Shown here: positions 57,022 to 64,000 of the stretch, piece by piece
Position numbering within the stretch: position 1 is the first letter of the stretch
Layout of the letters: each line of letters begins with the position of its first letter
NCBI RefSeq assembly: GCF_002631205.1
Contig: NZ_PDLO01000008.1
Span: forward strand, 124,001 to 188,000
Direction: 5' to 3'
Length of the DNA stretch: 64,000 nucleotides
Source: Neolewinella marina
GTDB lineage: Bacteria > Bacteroidota > Bacteroidia > Chitinophagales > Saprospiraceae
The notes under the pieces: generated by a model
What the model was told of the DNA's origin: nothing
Databases searched by the model: none
Seen by the model: the letters and a program-made list of their open reading frames with translations, nothing else
Translations under genes and position numbers: made by a program

Positions 57022-59841
57022 CTACCGCCGCAGAATGCGCAGGGTCCGCGCGGCGTCTCCCGCCGCTACCCACACGAAGTACAGTCCGGCCGGCACCCGG
57101 CTCAGGTCCACCCGCGTGGCCACCTGCGCCCGCCGCCCCAGTTCCTGGACGGATAACCGGCGCCCACGGGCGTCGTAGACCTCCAGGTGTACCGTTTCCG
57201 CCCGGGGCAGCTCCAGCCTTACCTCCAGCACGCCGGAAGTAGGGTTCGGAAAGGCTTCCAGCCCGGCCAGTATGGCGTTGGGGTCTTCGGTGGAGACGGC
57301 GTCCAGGTCGATACTCACCGTCAGCTCATCCGAACAGCCTACGGCATCGGTCACCGTGACGCGGTAGTCGGCCACGCTCAGGCTGTCGGCCGAGGGCGAG
57401 GTGTCCCCGTTGCTCCAGGCGTAGGTGTAGGGGGCCAGCCCCGCCCCCACCAGCACGTAGGCGGTGCCGTCGTCGGCGAAGATGCCCGAGGGCGGCGCGG
57501 TGGTGAAGCGCAGGTCCAGGCTTTCCGGACAGCGCCGCACGCCGATGTCGTCGAAGGTGACGAAGATGTCGCCGGTGGCCCAGGTAGCCGAGAAGGTGAA
57601 GTAGTAGCCGAGACCGATCTCCGGCAGTGCAAGGGAGAAGGTGGAATCCGCGGGGGCCTCATCCAGCTCCAGCAGCAGGGCCACTTCCTCGTCGCAGTCG
57701 GACCCCATGGTAACGGTGAGGTCAAGCAGGGCATCGGTAACCGGATTGCCGTCGGCATCGCGGATGCGCAGGGTAAAGACCAGTTCGTCCTCGGCCTCGA
57801 CCACGCCGTAGCTGGCCGTGGTGAAGGAGAAATCGGTGTCCTGCTCGTTCAGGTTGTCGGTTAGGGCCAGGGAGGGCGTACCCGTGCGGCGGGCGATCAC
57901 CGCGTCGGCGGGGATGGTCCACCCCTGGGGGGCGCGGCCGTCCTCAAAGTCCACCCGGAAGGGAATTTCCTGGACCGCGGGGTAAACGTAGGTCAGGGTA
58001 TCGTTGTAGGTAGCGCCGTCCCCTTCGGCGGTCACCCACACCAGCAGGCGGTTTTCCGTGCCCACGGCCTGGTCCACGACCAGCGGATCGGCGAAGCGGT
58101 AGGTCAGGGGGGTGCCAATGACCCGGGGAGCGGCGGCGCGCTCACTTACGGTCGGGCTACCGTTGAGGGAATAACTGACGGTGACCGAATCCACGATCAC
58201 TCCGCCAAGTTGGGTGTAGGTGAAGGCCAGCGTATCGGTACGCTGCTCGCAGTTGGCGGCGTTGAACAGCCGGGCGCTGACGGCGGCGTAGTCGGTCTCC
58301 GCGGCCGGGGCGATGCGGAAGTTATCGATCGCGACGCCTTCCCGTTGTCCGTCGCCATCGCTTTCAAATACGAAGCGGAAGCGCACTTCCTCCTCCCCGG
58401 CAAACCCTTTGAGCTGGTGGCTCACCAGGGCATAGCCGCCGCCGAATCCGCCGTCGCCGTCCCATACCCGCCGGCGTCCGTTGTTGTACCAGTTCACGCT
58501 GGTGGTGTTGCGGTCCACGCGGCGCCAGCTGGCACCGCCGTCGGTGGTGGCCTGGAGGTAGAGGCCGTCGAACTGGGCCTCGGTATCCACGTAGAGCAGG
58601 AAGGAGAGGGAGGGGTCTGCGGTCAGGCCGGAGAAGTCGAAACAGGGCGACTGCAGGTAGCTGCGCTCGTCGTCGTTGTAGGGGCCGGTGGCGTTGGTCA
58701 CGTAGGCGAAGTCGCCCGATCCGGCGCGGTCGATCCGGGGGCCCCGGGGCCGGGCGCGCGCCCAGGAAGAGGGTCCCCGGCCGGCCGCCTGCGGCAACCA
58801 GAAGCCGTTTCCGTCCTCAAAGGATTCCAGGTAGGGGAATTCGGCGACCACCGGCAGGCTCACCACCGAGGCCGTCAGGGTGTCGTTTTCGGGGTTCTCG
58901 TCTCCATCCAGCTGGGTGTAGACCTGGAATTCGTAGTAGCCCGCCTCCCGGAGGTCGACCGGCGTCTTGAAGCTGAAAAACTTGGTGCTGTCGACGCCCA
59001 CCACGCCGGTGTAGATACCGTCGAAGGGGAAGTTCACCCCCCCGGACTCACCGTTCACCCGGAAGTTGATGCGGAAGAACTGCTGGGGCTCACCGCCGAA
59101 GTTGGTCACGCCCACCGTCAGGGTATCCAGCCCGTCGGCGTGGCAGCCGTCCACGGGGTTGCGCAGCACGGTGATGCCCACGTCGCGGCGGATGGGCGTC
59201 ACGATGCGGAAGGGGCCGCGGCGCACGCTGGTTTCTTCCGGTGCGTCGCACTCGGTGGCCACGTAAAATTCGTAGGCCGTTTGGGGCAGGAGGTCGCTGA
59301 TGCGCAGCATGGTATCCCGGGTAGTGATGCGGGTGGCTTCTTCGCCTTCGGGGTCAAAGCCGGATTCCCCGTAGGTGATGCGGTAGGTAGGCCGGTCGGG
59401 GGTGCCCCGGAAGCGCAGGTCGACGGAGTTGTAGCGCAGGCGGTACAGCTCGATGGACGACAGCGGCGGCGGCGCGCAGGTGCGGCAGGCGGCCGTGAAG
59501 GCCGTGAGCACCGGTACCGGGGTGGGAGCCTGTACGGTGTAGATCAGGCTGTCGTTGTTGTCCAGGATGGACAGCCCCACTTCCGCCGGGAAGGCGCCAG
59601 CGACGAATCCTACGGTGACGCGGTCGCCGTTTTCCACGGGGAAGAAGAAATCCCGCCGCGCCCCGTCGTCGTTGGTGGCGTCGAGGGTGAAGACCCGCGG
59701 GCGGCCGTCGACGGTGACGGTGAGCAGTCCCCCGTTCCAGCCGTCGCCCCCCTGGTCCGTCAGTTGCAGCTGGTAGAAGCAGTCCTGGCCGCTCAGGCCG
59801 GTGACGAGCAGGAGGAAGAGAGTAAGTAGATGTAGTCGCAT
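57022..59841 (-). CDS. Large secreted multidomain protein with T9SS tail
   Basis: A 939-residue protein with signal peptide MRLHLLTLFLLLVTGLSGQ. It begins with CFYQLQLTDQGGDGWNGGLL, a segment often seen in calcium-like Gly/Asp-rich beta domains of Bacteroidota cargos. Then come fibronectin-III-like units (about 100-220), Ig-like/CARDB-like units, a MAM-like or adhesin-like region (ESFEDGNGFWLPQAAG; FRIAPAAETD), a PKD-like repeat (YTYAWSNGDTSPSADSL) and a T9SS type A tail (LEAFPNPTSGVLEVRLE, GLYFVWV). No catalytic motif was found, so an adhesin or matrix component is likely. It is divergent from the MerR-type gene. Confidence 0.85.
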   Translation of the reverse strand: MRLHLLTLFLLLVTGLSGQDCFYQLQLTDQGGDGWNGGLLTVTVDGRPRVFTLDATNDDGARRDFFFPVENGDRVTVGFVAGAFPAEVGLSILDNNDSLIYTVQAPTPVPVLTAFTAACRTCAPPPLSSIELYRLRYNSVDLRFRGTPDRPTYRITYGESGFDPEGEEATRITTRDTMLRISDLLPQTAYEFYVATECDAPEETSVRRGPFRIVTPIRRDVGITVLRNPVDGCHADGLDTLTVGVTNFGGEPQQFFRINFRVNGESGGVNFPFDGIYTGVVGVDSTKFFSFKTPVDLREAGYYEFQVYTQLDGDENPENDTLTASVVSLPVVAEFPYLESFEDGNGFWLPQAAGRGPSSWARARPRGPRIDRAGSGDFAYVTNATGPYNDDERSYLQSPCFDFSGLTADPSLSFLLYVDTEAQFDGLYLQATTDGGASWRRVDRNTTSVNWYNNGRRRVWDGDGGFGGGYALVSHQLKGFAGEEEVRFRFVFESDGDGQREGVAIDNFRIAPAAETDYAAVSARLFNAANCEQRTDTLAFTYTQLGGVIVDSVTVSYSLNGSPTVSERAAAPRVIGTPLTYRFADPLVVDQAVGTENRLLVWVTAEGDGATYNDTLTYVYPAVQEIPFRVDFEDGRAPQGWTIPADAVIARRTGTPSLALTDNLNEQDTDFSFTTASYGVVEAEDELVFTLRIRDADGNPVTDALLDLTVTMGSDCDEEVALLLELDEAPADSTFSLALPEIGLGYYFTFSATWATGDIFVTFDDIGVRRCPESLDLRFTTAPPSGIFADDGTAYVLVGAGLAPYTYAWSNGDTSPSADSLSVADYRVTVTDAVGCSDELTVSIDLDAVSTEDPNAILAGLEAFPNPTSGVLEVRLELPRAETVHLEVYDARGRRLSVQELGRRAQVATRVDLSRVPAGLYFVWVAAGDAARTLRILRR

Positions 59842-59970
59842 AGTGGCTGGATTCCTTCGGGAAAAATACCACAAAGGCGACGAACGCGGGCGCGTGCTAT
59901 CGCCTGAACCATTCTTTTGGGGTGGCGTTAGTCCCCCGGCTGTCCAATAATCACCCTTTACCCCCCTGCC

Positions 59971-60888
59971 TTGGTCGTCTACACCATCAGCGACGTTGAA
60001 AAACTCACCGGCATCCGGGCCCCTACCCTCCGCGCCTGGGAGCAGCGTTACGAGCTGGTGGCTCCCCACCGCGACGAAAACAACGCAAGGGTGTACGGGG
60101 AGGAGGACCTGCGCGAGCTCAGCACCGTGGCCCTGCTCCACCGCCACGGCTACCGCATCAGCCGGATCGCCGCCATGTCGCCCGGCGAGCGGGTACGGGA
60201 GGTAGCCGCCGTCACCGCCCTCAACATCAGCCCCGAGACCCGCCTTGATGCCCTCACCCTGTCGGTGCTGGAGCTCGACCCCTGCCGCTTCAGTATGCTC
60301 GTCGACGCCCACACCGAACAGCGCGGCTTCGAGGAAACGATGATGAAAGTGATCTTCCCCCTGCTCGACAAGCTCGGACTGCTCTACTTCACCGGATCAA
60401 TTACGGCGGCCCAGGAGTCCTTCACCGGGGGACTGATTCGCCAGAAGGTCCTGGCGGCCACCGACCGCCTGCCGGCGGCGGGCCGCCCCGGCAGGCCCGT
60501 CTTCACCCTCTTCCTGCCGGAAGGGGAACGGCAGGAACTGAGCATGCTCTTCATCCAGTACCTCCTGCGCAAGCGGGGCTTCCCGGTGGTGTACGTGGGC
60601 ACCGATGTATCCTGTACCGACCTGGGCGATCTTTACCGGGTGCGGCCAGTGGACTACCTCTTCACCATCCTGTCCAGCAACTACGTGGCCCGTCCCGTGG
60701 AGGATCTGGTGCAGGACATCCTGGACCACTGCCCCGACTGCCGGTTGCTGCTCTCCGGCTACCAGGCCGGCCTTCACGATCTGACCGGCTTCCGGCGGGT
60801 GGAGCGGAAGGCGGGGTTACGGGAGATGATTGAGTGGATGGATTCCTTCAGTACGCCCGCAGGTCCGAGAATTGCTGTAGCGAGATGA
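59971..60888 (+). CDS. MerR-type regulator with a degenerate B12-binding domain, TTG start
   Basis: A 305-residue protein that appears to start with TTG (59971-59973), since the first helix YTISDVEKLTGIRAPTLRAWEQRY of the MerR DNA-binding domain follows directly and no other start is closer. C-terminally it has a helical and a Rossmann-like part as in CarH/LitR regulators. The usual EH-type pair in the helical part reads AAQES (147-150 region), and the GExHxxG cobalamin motif reads GERQELS (185-191), so axial-ligand His residues are missing. It probably represses or activates nearby targets without B12 light sensing. Its 3' end overlaps the convergent TPR gene by 41 bp. Confidence 0.83.
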   Translation: MVVYTISDVEKLTGIRAPTLRAWEQRYELVAPHRDENNARVYGEEDLRELSTVALLHRHGYRISRIAAMSPGERVREVAAVTALNISPETRLDALTLSVLELDPCRFSMLVDAHTEQRGFEETMMKVIFPLLDKLGLLYFTGSITAAQESFTGGLIRQKVLAATDRLPAAGRPGRPVFTLFLPEGERQELSMLFIQYLLRKRGFPVVYVGTDVSCTDLGDLYRVRPVDYLFTILSSNYVARPVEDLVQDILDHCPDCRLLLSGYQAGLHDLTGFRRVERKAGLREMIEWMDSFSTPAGPRIAVAR

Positions 60889-61714
60889 TCTGCCAGTCGT
60901 TCAGCGTCCGCTCTACCTCGGCGGGGTGGATGGCGGCCATGGCCACCAGGGCGGTGCCGTTCTCGGGCCGGGGCAGCAGGTCACTGTAGTATTCTGGGAA
61001 GGCCCGCCGCTCGTCGTCGCTGGCGTTGGCGCGGGTTTGCTGTACGGCGCGGGTAGCGTTGCTCCAGACCTCGAAGCCCAGTCCGGCGTCGTAGCAGAGC
61101 TGCTCCAGCTGCTCGATGTGTCCGGCATTGCTGGTGTGCAGCAGGCAGCTGAAGGTCTGGTAGGGCGAGCGTTTCAGTCGGCTCACCGCTTCGAATATCG
61201 GCACCCGCCTCCGGGCCACCACATTGTAGCCCCGCTGTCCGCGGCGGTCGTAGAGCAGTAGGTCGCGGTACCCCATGCCGCTGCCCGGATGGGGAATGCT
61301 CACCACCCGGCCGCGGGCCGCGTCCAGGGGCTGCATCCAGAGGATCTCGTAGCCGTCGTCGTGCTTGAGCTGGAGGCCAAGGGGCTGGCTCAGGTCCACG
61401 CTGCCGAAGCCGAACTTGGCCCAGACGGTCTGGGCGGTGCGCATCCGCTTCAGGGGTACGGCGGCCAGGCCGAGCTGCCACCAGGCGTCGCGGTCGTCGG
61501 CGTCGAGGGCCACCGTCTTGCTCCAGTAGTGGAAGGCCGGTTTCCACTCGCCGCGGCGGGAGTAGATATGGCCGAGGCTGCGGAAGGCCCCCGCCCAGTC
61601 GGGTACGATCCGGGTCACCTTCTTCAGGAGCTTCACGGCGGTGTAGGGGTCCCCCACCTTGTCGTAGCGGAGGGCCTGCTCGTAAAGTTCCAGGTAGTTA
61701 GGTGGTAAGTTCAT
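60848..61714 (-). CDS. TPR-repeat protein
   Basis: A 288-residue protein with TPR units in the first half: LYEQALRYDKVGDPYTAVKL, WAGAFRSLGHIYSRRGEWK, AFHYWSKTVALDADDRDAWWQLG. The second half (from about 125) is a separate globular domain beginning LKHDDGYEILWMQPLDAARGRVV, which I do not recognise; it contains HTSNAGHIEQLEQLCYDAG. No signal peptide, so likely cytoplasmic. It probably mediates protein contacts; the partner is unknown. It is divergent from rlmN (110-bp spacer). Confidence 0.75.
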   Translation of the reverse strand: MNLPPNYLELYEQALRYDKVGDPYTAVKLLKKVTRIVPDWAGAFRSLGHIYSRRGEWKPAFHYWSKTVALDADDRDAWWQLGLAAVPLKRMRTAQTVWAKFGFGSVDLSQPLGLQLKHDDGYEILWMQPLDAARGRVVSIPHPGSGMGYRDLLLYDRRGQRGYNVVARRRVPIFEAVSRLKRSPYQTFSCLLHTSNAGHIEQLEQLCYDAGLGFEVWSNATRAVQQTRANASDDERRAFPEYYSDLLPRPENGTALVAMAAIHPAEVERTLNDWQIISLQQFSDLRAY

Positions 61715-61824
61715 AGATCATACACTGCAAGGCAAAAAAGGCCAATGGCCGGAGGATAACTAACGTATAAGAACCTGCGAGGTTGGAACGTCAACCACCA
61801 CCGTCCGTCAGGCGTTGCTCTCCC

Positions 61825-62880
61825 ATGGCCACAATGACCGCTACCCGTCCCGACATCCGTTCCCTCAGCCTGGAGGAACTCACCTCCGACCTTATTCTCG
61901 CCGGAGAGAAGAAGTTCCGCGCCAAGCAAGTGTACGAATGGCTGTGGCAGAAAGGCGCCCGCAGCTTCGATGAGATGACCAATTTGTCGCTTGCCTTGCG
62001 CGACAAGCTGAAGGAGAAATATACCCTGCCCGTCATCACCCTCGACCAGCTGCAGCGCAGCTCAGACGGGACCCTGAAGAGCCGCTTCCGCCTGCACGAC
62101 GGCCACCTCATCGAGTCGGTGCTCATCCCCGTCGTTGCCGACGACCGCTACACCGTCTGCGTTTCCAGCCAGGTGGGCTGCAGCCTCACCTGCAGCTTCT
62201 GCGCCACGGGCCGCATGAAGCGGCTGCGCAACCTCACCGCCGCCGAAATTTACGATCAGGTGTACCTGGTCAACGAGCAGTGCCTGGAGACCTACGGCAA
62301 GCCCCTGACCAACATCGTCTACATGGGCATGGGCGAGCCCCTGCTGGCCTTCCGCGAGGTGGTGGGCAGCATCGACCGCATCACCAGCCACACCGGCCTG
62401 CACATGGCGCCCCGCCGCCTGACGGTCTCCACCGCCGGCATCGCCAAGATGATCCGCAAGCTGGCCGACGAGGACACCAAGGTGAACCTGGCCCTGAGCC
62501 TCCACGCCGCCGACGACGCGAAGCGCAACGAGATCATGCCGATCAACGAAACCAATAACCTGGAAACCCTCATCGAGAGCCTGGAATACTTCTACGAGAA
62601 GACCAAGAAGCGCATCGGGTTCGAGTACATCACCTTCCAGGACTTCAACGACGGCCTCGACGACGCCGAGAACCTCTACCGCATCTGCCGCCGGGTACCC
62701 TCCATGGTCAACATCATCGAGTACAACCCCATCGACAACGCCCCCTTCCGCAAGTCGAGCGAGCACCGCATCGACGACTTCGCCACCTACCTCCGTGACC
62801 GGGGCATCATGGTCACCGTGCGCCGCAGCCGGGGCAAGGACATCGATGCCGCCTGCGGGCAGCTGGCCAACAAGGGGTAA
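61825..62880 (+). CDS. rlmN: Dual-specificity RNA methyltransferase RlmN
   Basis: A 351-residue radical SAM enzyme that methylates C2 of A2503 in 23S rRNA (and A37 in some tRNAs). The cluster motif CxxxCxxC is C119-SLT-C123-SF-C126, preceded by the usual helical N-terminus (RAKQVYEWLWQKG). YMGMGEPLLAF and the C-terminal DAACGQLA with Cys344 give the substrate-binding and resolving cysteines. The ATG at 61825 is favoured over one 42 bases upstream; one at 61834 is also possible. It converges on a small membrane-protein gene with a three-base gap. Confidence 0.96.
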   Translation: MATMTATRPDIRSLSLEELTSDLILAGEKKFRAKQVYEWLWQKGARSFDEMTNLSLALRDKLKEKYTLPVITLDQLQRSSDGTLKSRFRLHDGHLIESVLIPVVADDRYTVCVSSQVGCSLTCSFCATGRMKRLRNLTAAEIYDQVYLVNEQCLETYGKPLTNIVYMGMGEPLLAFREVVGSIDRITSHTGLHMAPRRLTVSTAGIAKMIRKLADEDTKVNLALSLHAADDAKRNEIMPINETNNLETLIESLEYFYEKTKKRIGFEYITFQDFNDGLDDAENLYRICRRVPSMVNIIEYNPIDNAPFRKSSEHRIDDFATYLRDRGIMVTVRRSRGKDIDAACGQLANKG

Positions 62881-62883
62881 ACG

Positions 62884-63369
62884 CTACCGGGCCGCCGCCA
62901 CCAGTATTTTTTCCAGTTCCGCCTGCTTCGCCTCATCGTCGATGAGGTAGATGGGCAATTCCACCCGCTGACCGTCCTTCAGCTCCAGCGTAAGGTCGCG
63001 GACGGAGGGGCGGCGCGTCGCTACGAGGTGCCGCAAGTCCACCCGTTGCTTTCCATTCAGCTGGTCCAGCTGGTAGGTGAGGATACCGTCCTTGATGGTC
63101 ACGAAGCGCTCCGGCGGCGTCTCCTCGCGGCCGTGGCGCTGGGAGGTGAAGTAGGCCACCAGTCCGCTCACGACCAGGTAGAGGATGCCGAGGATCAGCT
63201 GCCAGACGTGGTCGCGCTCATCCCCGATGGCCCAGTGGGTGAAGTAGAGGTAGAGCTCGTAGACCGCCGCCACCAGCAGCAGCGCGGCTCCGGCGTAGAG
63301 GAGGAGGTAAATCCAGCGGGCGGTGCCCGTTGCGGAATGGTCGGCGCGGAAGTGGTAGTCGGGAATCAC
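62884..63369 (-). CDS. Small membrane protein with a PH-like tail, GTG start
   Basis: A 161-residue protein begun at a GTG (63367-63369), since residues upstream in this frame look like out-of-frame translation of the neighbouring gene. Two membrane helices (about 18-42 and 58-78) are followed by a soluble C-terminal part (RFVTIKDGILTYQLDQLNGKQRVDLRHL), which may be a PH-like beta domain. No specific family was identified. It follows the porZ-like gene by 25 bp on the same strand, so cotranscription is likely. Confidence 0.65.
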   Translation of the reverse strand: MIPDYHFRADHSATGTARWIYLLLYAGAALLLVAAVYELYLYFTHWAIGDERDHVWQLILGILYLVVSGLVAYFTSQRHGREETPPERFVTIKDGILTYQLDQLNGKQRVDLRHLVATRRPSVRDLTLELKDGQRVELPIYLIDDEAKQAELEKILVAAAR

Positions 63370-63394
63370 GGCAACGAAGATAGGCAGGAACCCC

Positions 63395-64000
63395 CTACCG
63401 GATGAAAACGATCTTGGCCACGGCGCTGCCCGGGTTCTCGAGGGCGAAGCGGCGGTTGCTGGAGGCGAAGACCAGGTATACCCCCGTGGCCACCCGGCGA
63501 CCGTTGTAGTCGGTACCCGCCCAGCTGAACTGCCCGCCCGTAGCCAAGCCCTCGTACACCAGTTTGCCACCCACGTCGGTAATCTTCACCCGGGCGTCGC
63601 GGGCCAGCCCCCGGACCGCAATGGGGCCGTCGTAGCCGGGTTCGACGGGGTTGGGGAATACCTCCAGCTCCCCCGTGAACACCTCCGCGGCGGCGGTGGC
63701 GTCGCCCCGGTAGCTGATGATGCCGAGTTCCGTACCGAAGTAAACGGTGCCCGACACCGGGTCGATGGCGATGCTCTTCACCACGTCGTCGAGCAGCGGA
63801 CTGTTCCCCCGGTCGAACTTCAGCAGCTGCTCGTCACCGGCCTCCGAAAGCAGGAAGGCGCCGCCGTTGGTACCGATCCACTTGCGGTTGCCGCCGTCCA
63901 CGGCGATGGTGCGGATTTCCTCGGTTTCCAGCAGGTACCCCCCGAATCCGTCGTCGGCCGACACCAGCGGGCGGTAGCCCGTGCAGGATTCGGTGTCGAA
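63395..64000 (-). CDS. porZ: PorZ-like T9SS protein, C-terminal part only
   Basis: About 200 residues are visible; the N-terminus lies outside the window. The sequence has beta-propeller repeats of the two-component-regulator type (TIAVDGGNRKWIGTNGGAFL, SIAIDPVSGTVYFGTELGII) and a C-terminal domain with EVFPNPVEPGYDGPIAV and GRRVATGVYLVFAS ending in KIVFIR. Propellers plus this C-terminal domain match PorZ, the surface protein of the T9SS attachment complex that helps deliver anionic lipopolysaccharide to the sortase. Another propeller-type T9SS cargo remains possible. Confidence 0.72.
   Translation of the reverse strand, partial: FDTESCTGYRPLVSADDGFGGYLLETEEIRTIAVDGGNRKWIGTNGGAFLLSEAGDEQLLKFDRGNSPLLDDVVKSIAIDPVSGTVYFGTELGIISYRGDATAAAEVFTGELEVFPNPVEPGYDGPIAVRGLARDARVKITDVGGKLVYEGLATGGQFSWAGTDYNGRRVATGVYLVFASSNRRFALENPGSAVAKIVFIR

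Overview
The window looks like a chromosomal segment of a high-GC member of Bacteroidota, most like the Saprospiria (Lewinella-type) bacteria. This rests on several type IX secretion (T9SS) sorting tails, genes resembling porX and porZ, -7 boxes of the TAnnTTTG type, sparse Shine-Dalgarno sequences, and a fused family 3 glycosidase/beta-lactamase-like protein, a GH92 protein and a DUF2723 protein. Lineage is inferred from gene content only; no rRNA or tRNA gene was recognised.

Layout. 1-12 kb: a truncated TPR lipoprotein, a patatin phospholipase with a receiver-like tail, a secreted metzincin, an S10-type peptidase, an ABC exporter and a YfcC-type carrier behind a 38-bp perfect palindrome. 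12-24.7 kb: a lipoprotein metzincin, a cold-shock-domain protein, polA, an HNH protein, a GreA/GreB-like factor, a MazG-like protein, recA, glyA and the glycosidase fusion, several followed by clear terminators. 24.7-36.5 kb: an M48 peptidase, a dipeptide epimerase, der, rnhB, GH92, a YefM/YoeB toxin-antitoxin pair set between palindromic repeats, porX and an M42 peptidase. 36.7-42.3 kb: DUF2723 and a cation-chloride-cotransporter-like protein. 42.4-47.1 kb: a visibly AT-richer block of four leftward genes (porin-like, BCCT carrier, double universal stress protein, M50-like peptidase) that looks acquired, bordered by three tandem repeats of about 205 bp. 48-64 kb: cdd, an M1 peptidase with a barrel-like C-terminal half, a small membrane protein, a T9SS-exported subtilisin, panB, mltG, a second large T9SS cargo, a MerR-type regulator, a TPR protein, rlmN, a small membrane protein and the end of a porZ-like gene.

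How the genes fit together. Most are housekeeping functions (replication and repair, ribosome assembly and rRNA modification, one-carbon and pantothenate metabolism, cell wall) mixed with envelope and secretion functions. The T9SS cargos at 3.2-6.8, 52.1-55.0 and 57.0-59.8 kb would use the machinery to which PorX and PorZ belong. The AT-rich block reads as one unit for uptake of a betaine-like solute.

The most unusual signal is a 156-168 bp element present three times between codirectional genes (6783, 21513 and 51327). Its terminal inverted repeats differ between copies but stay self-complementary, and its central hairpin carries a compensatory change.
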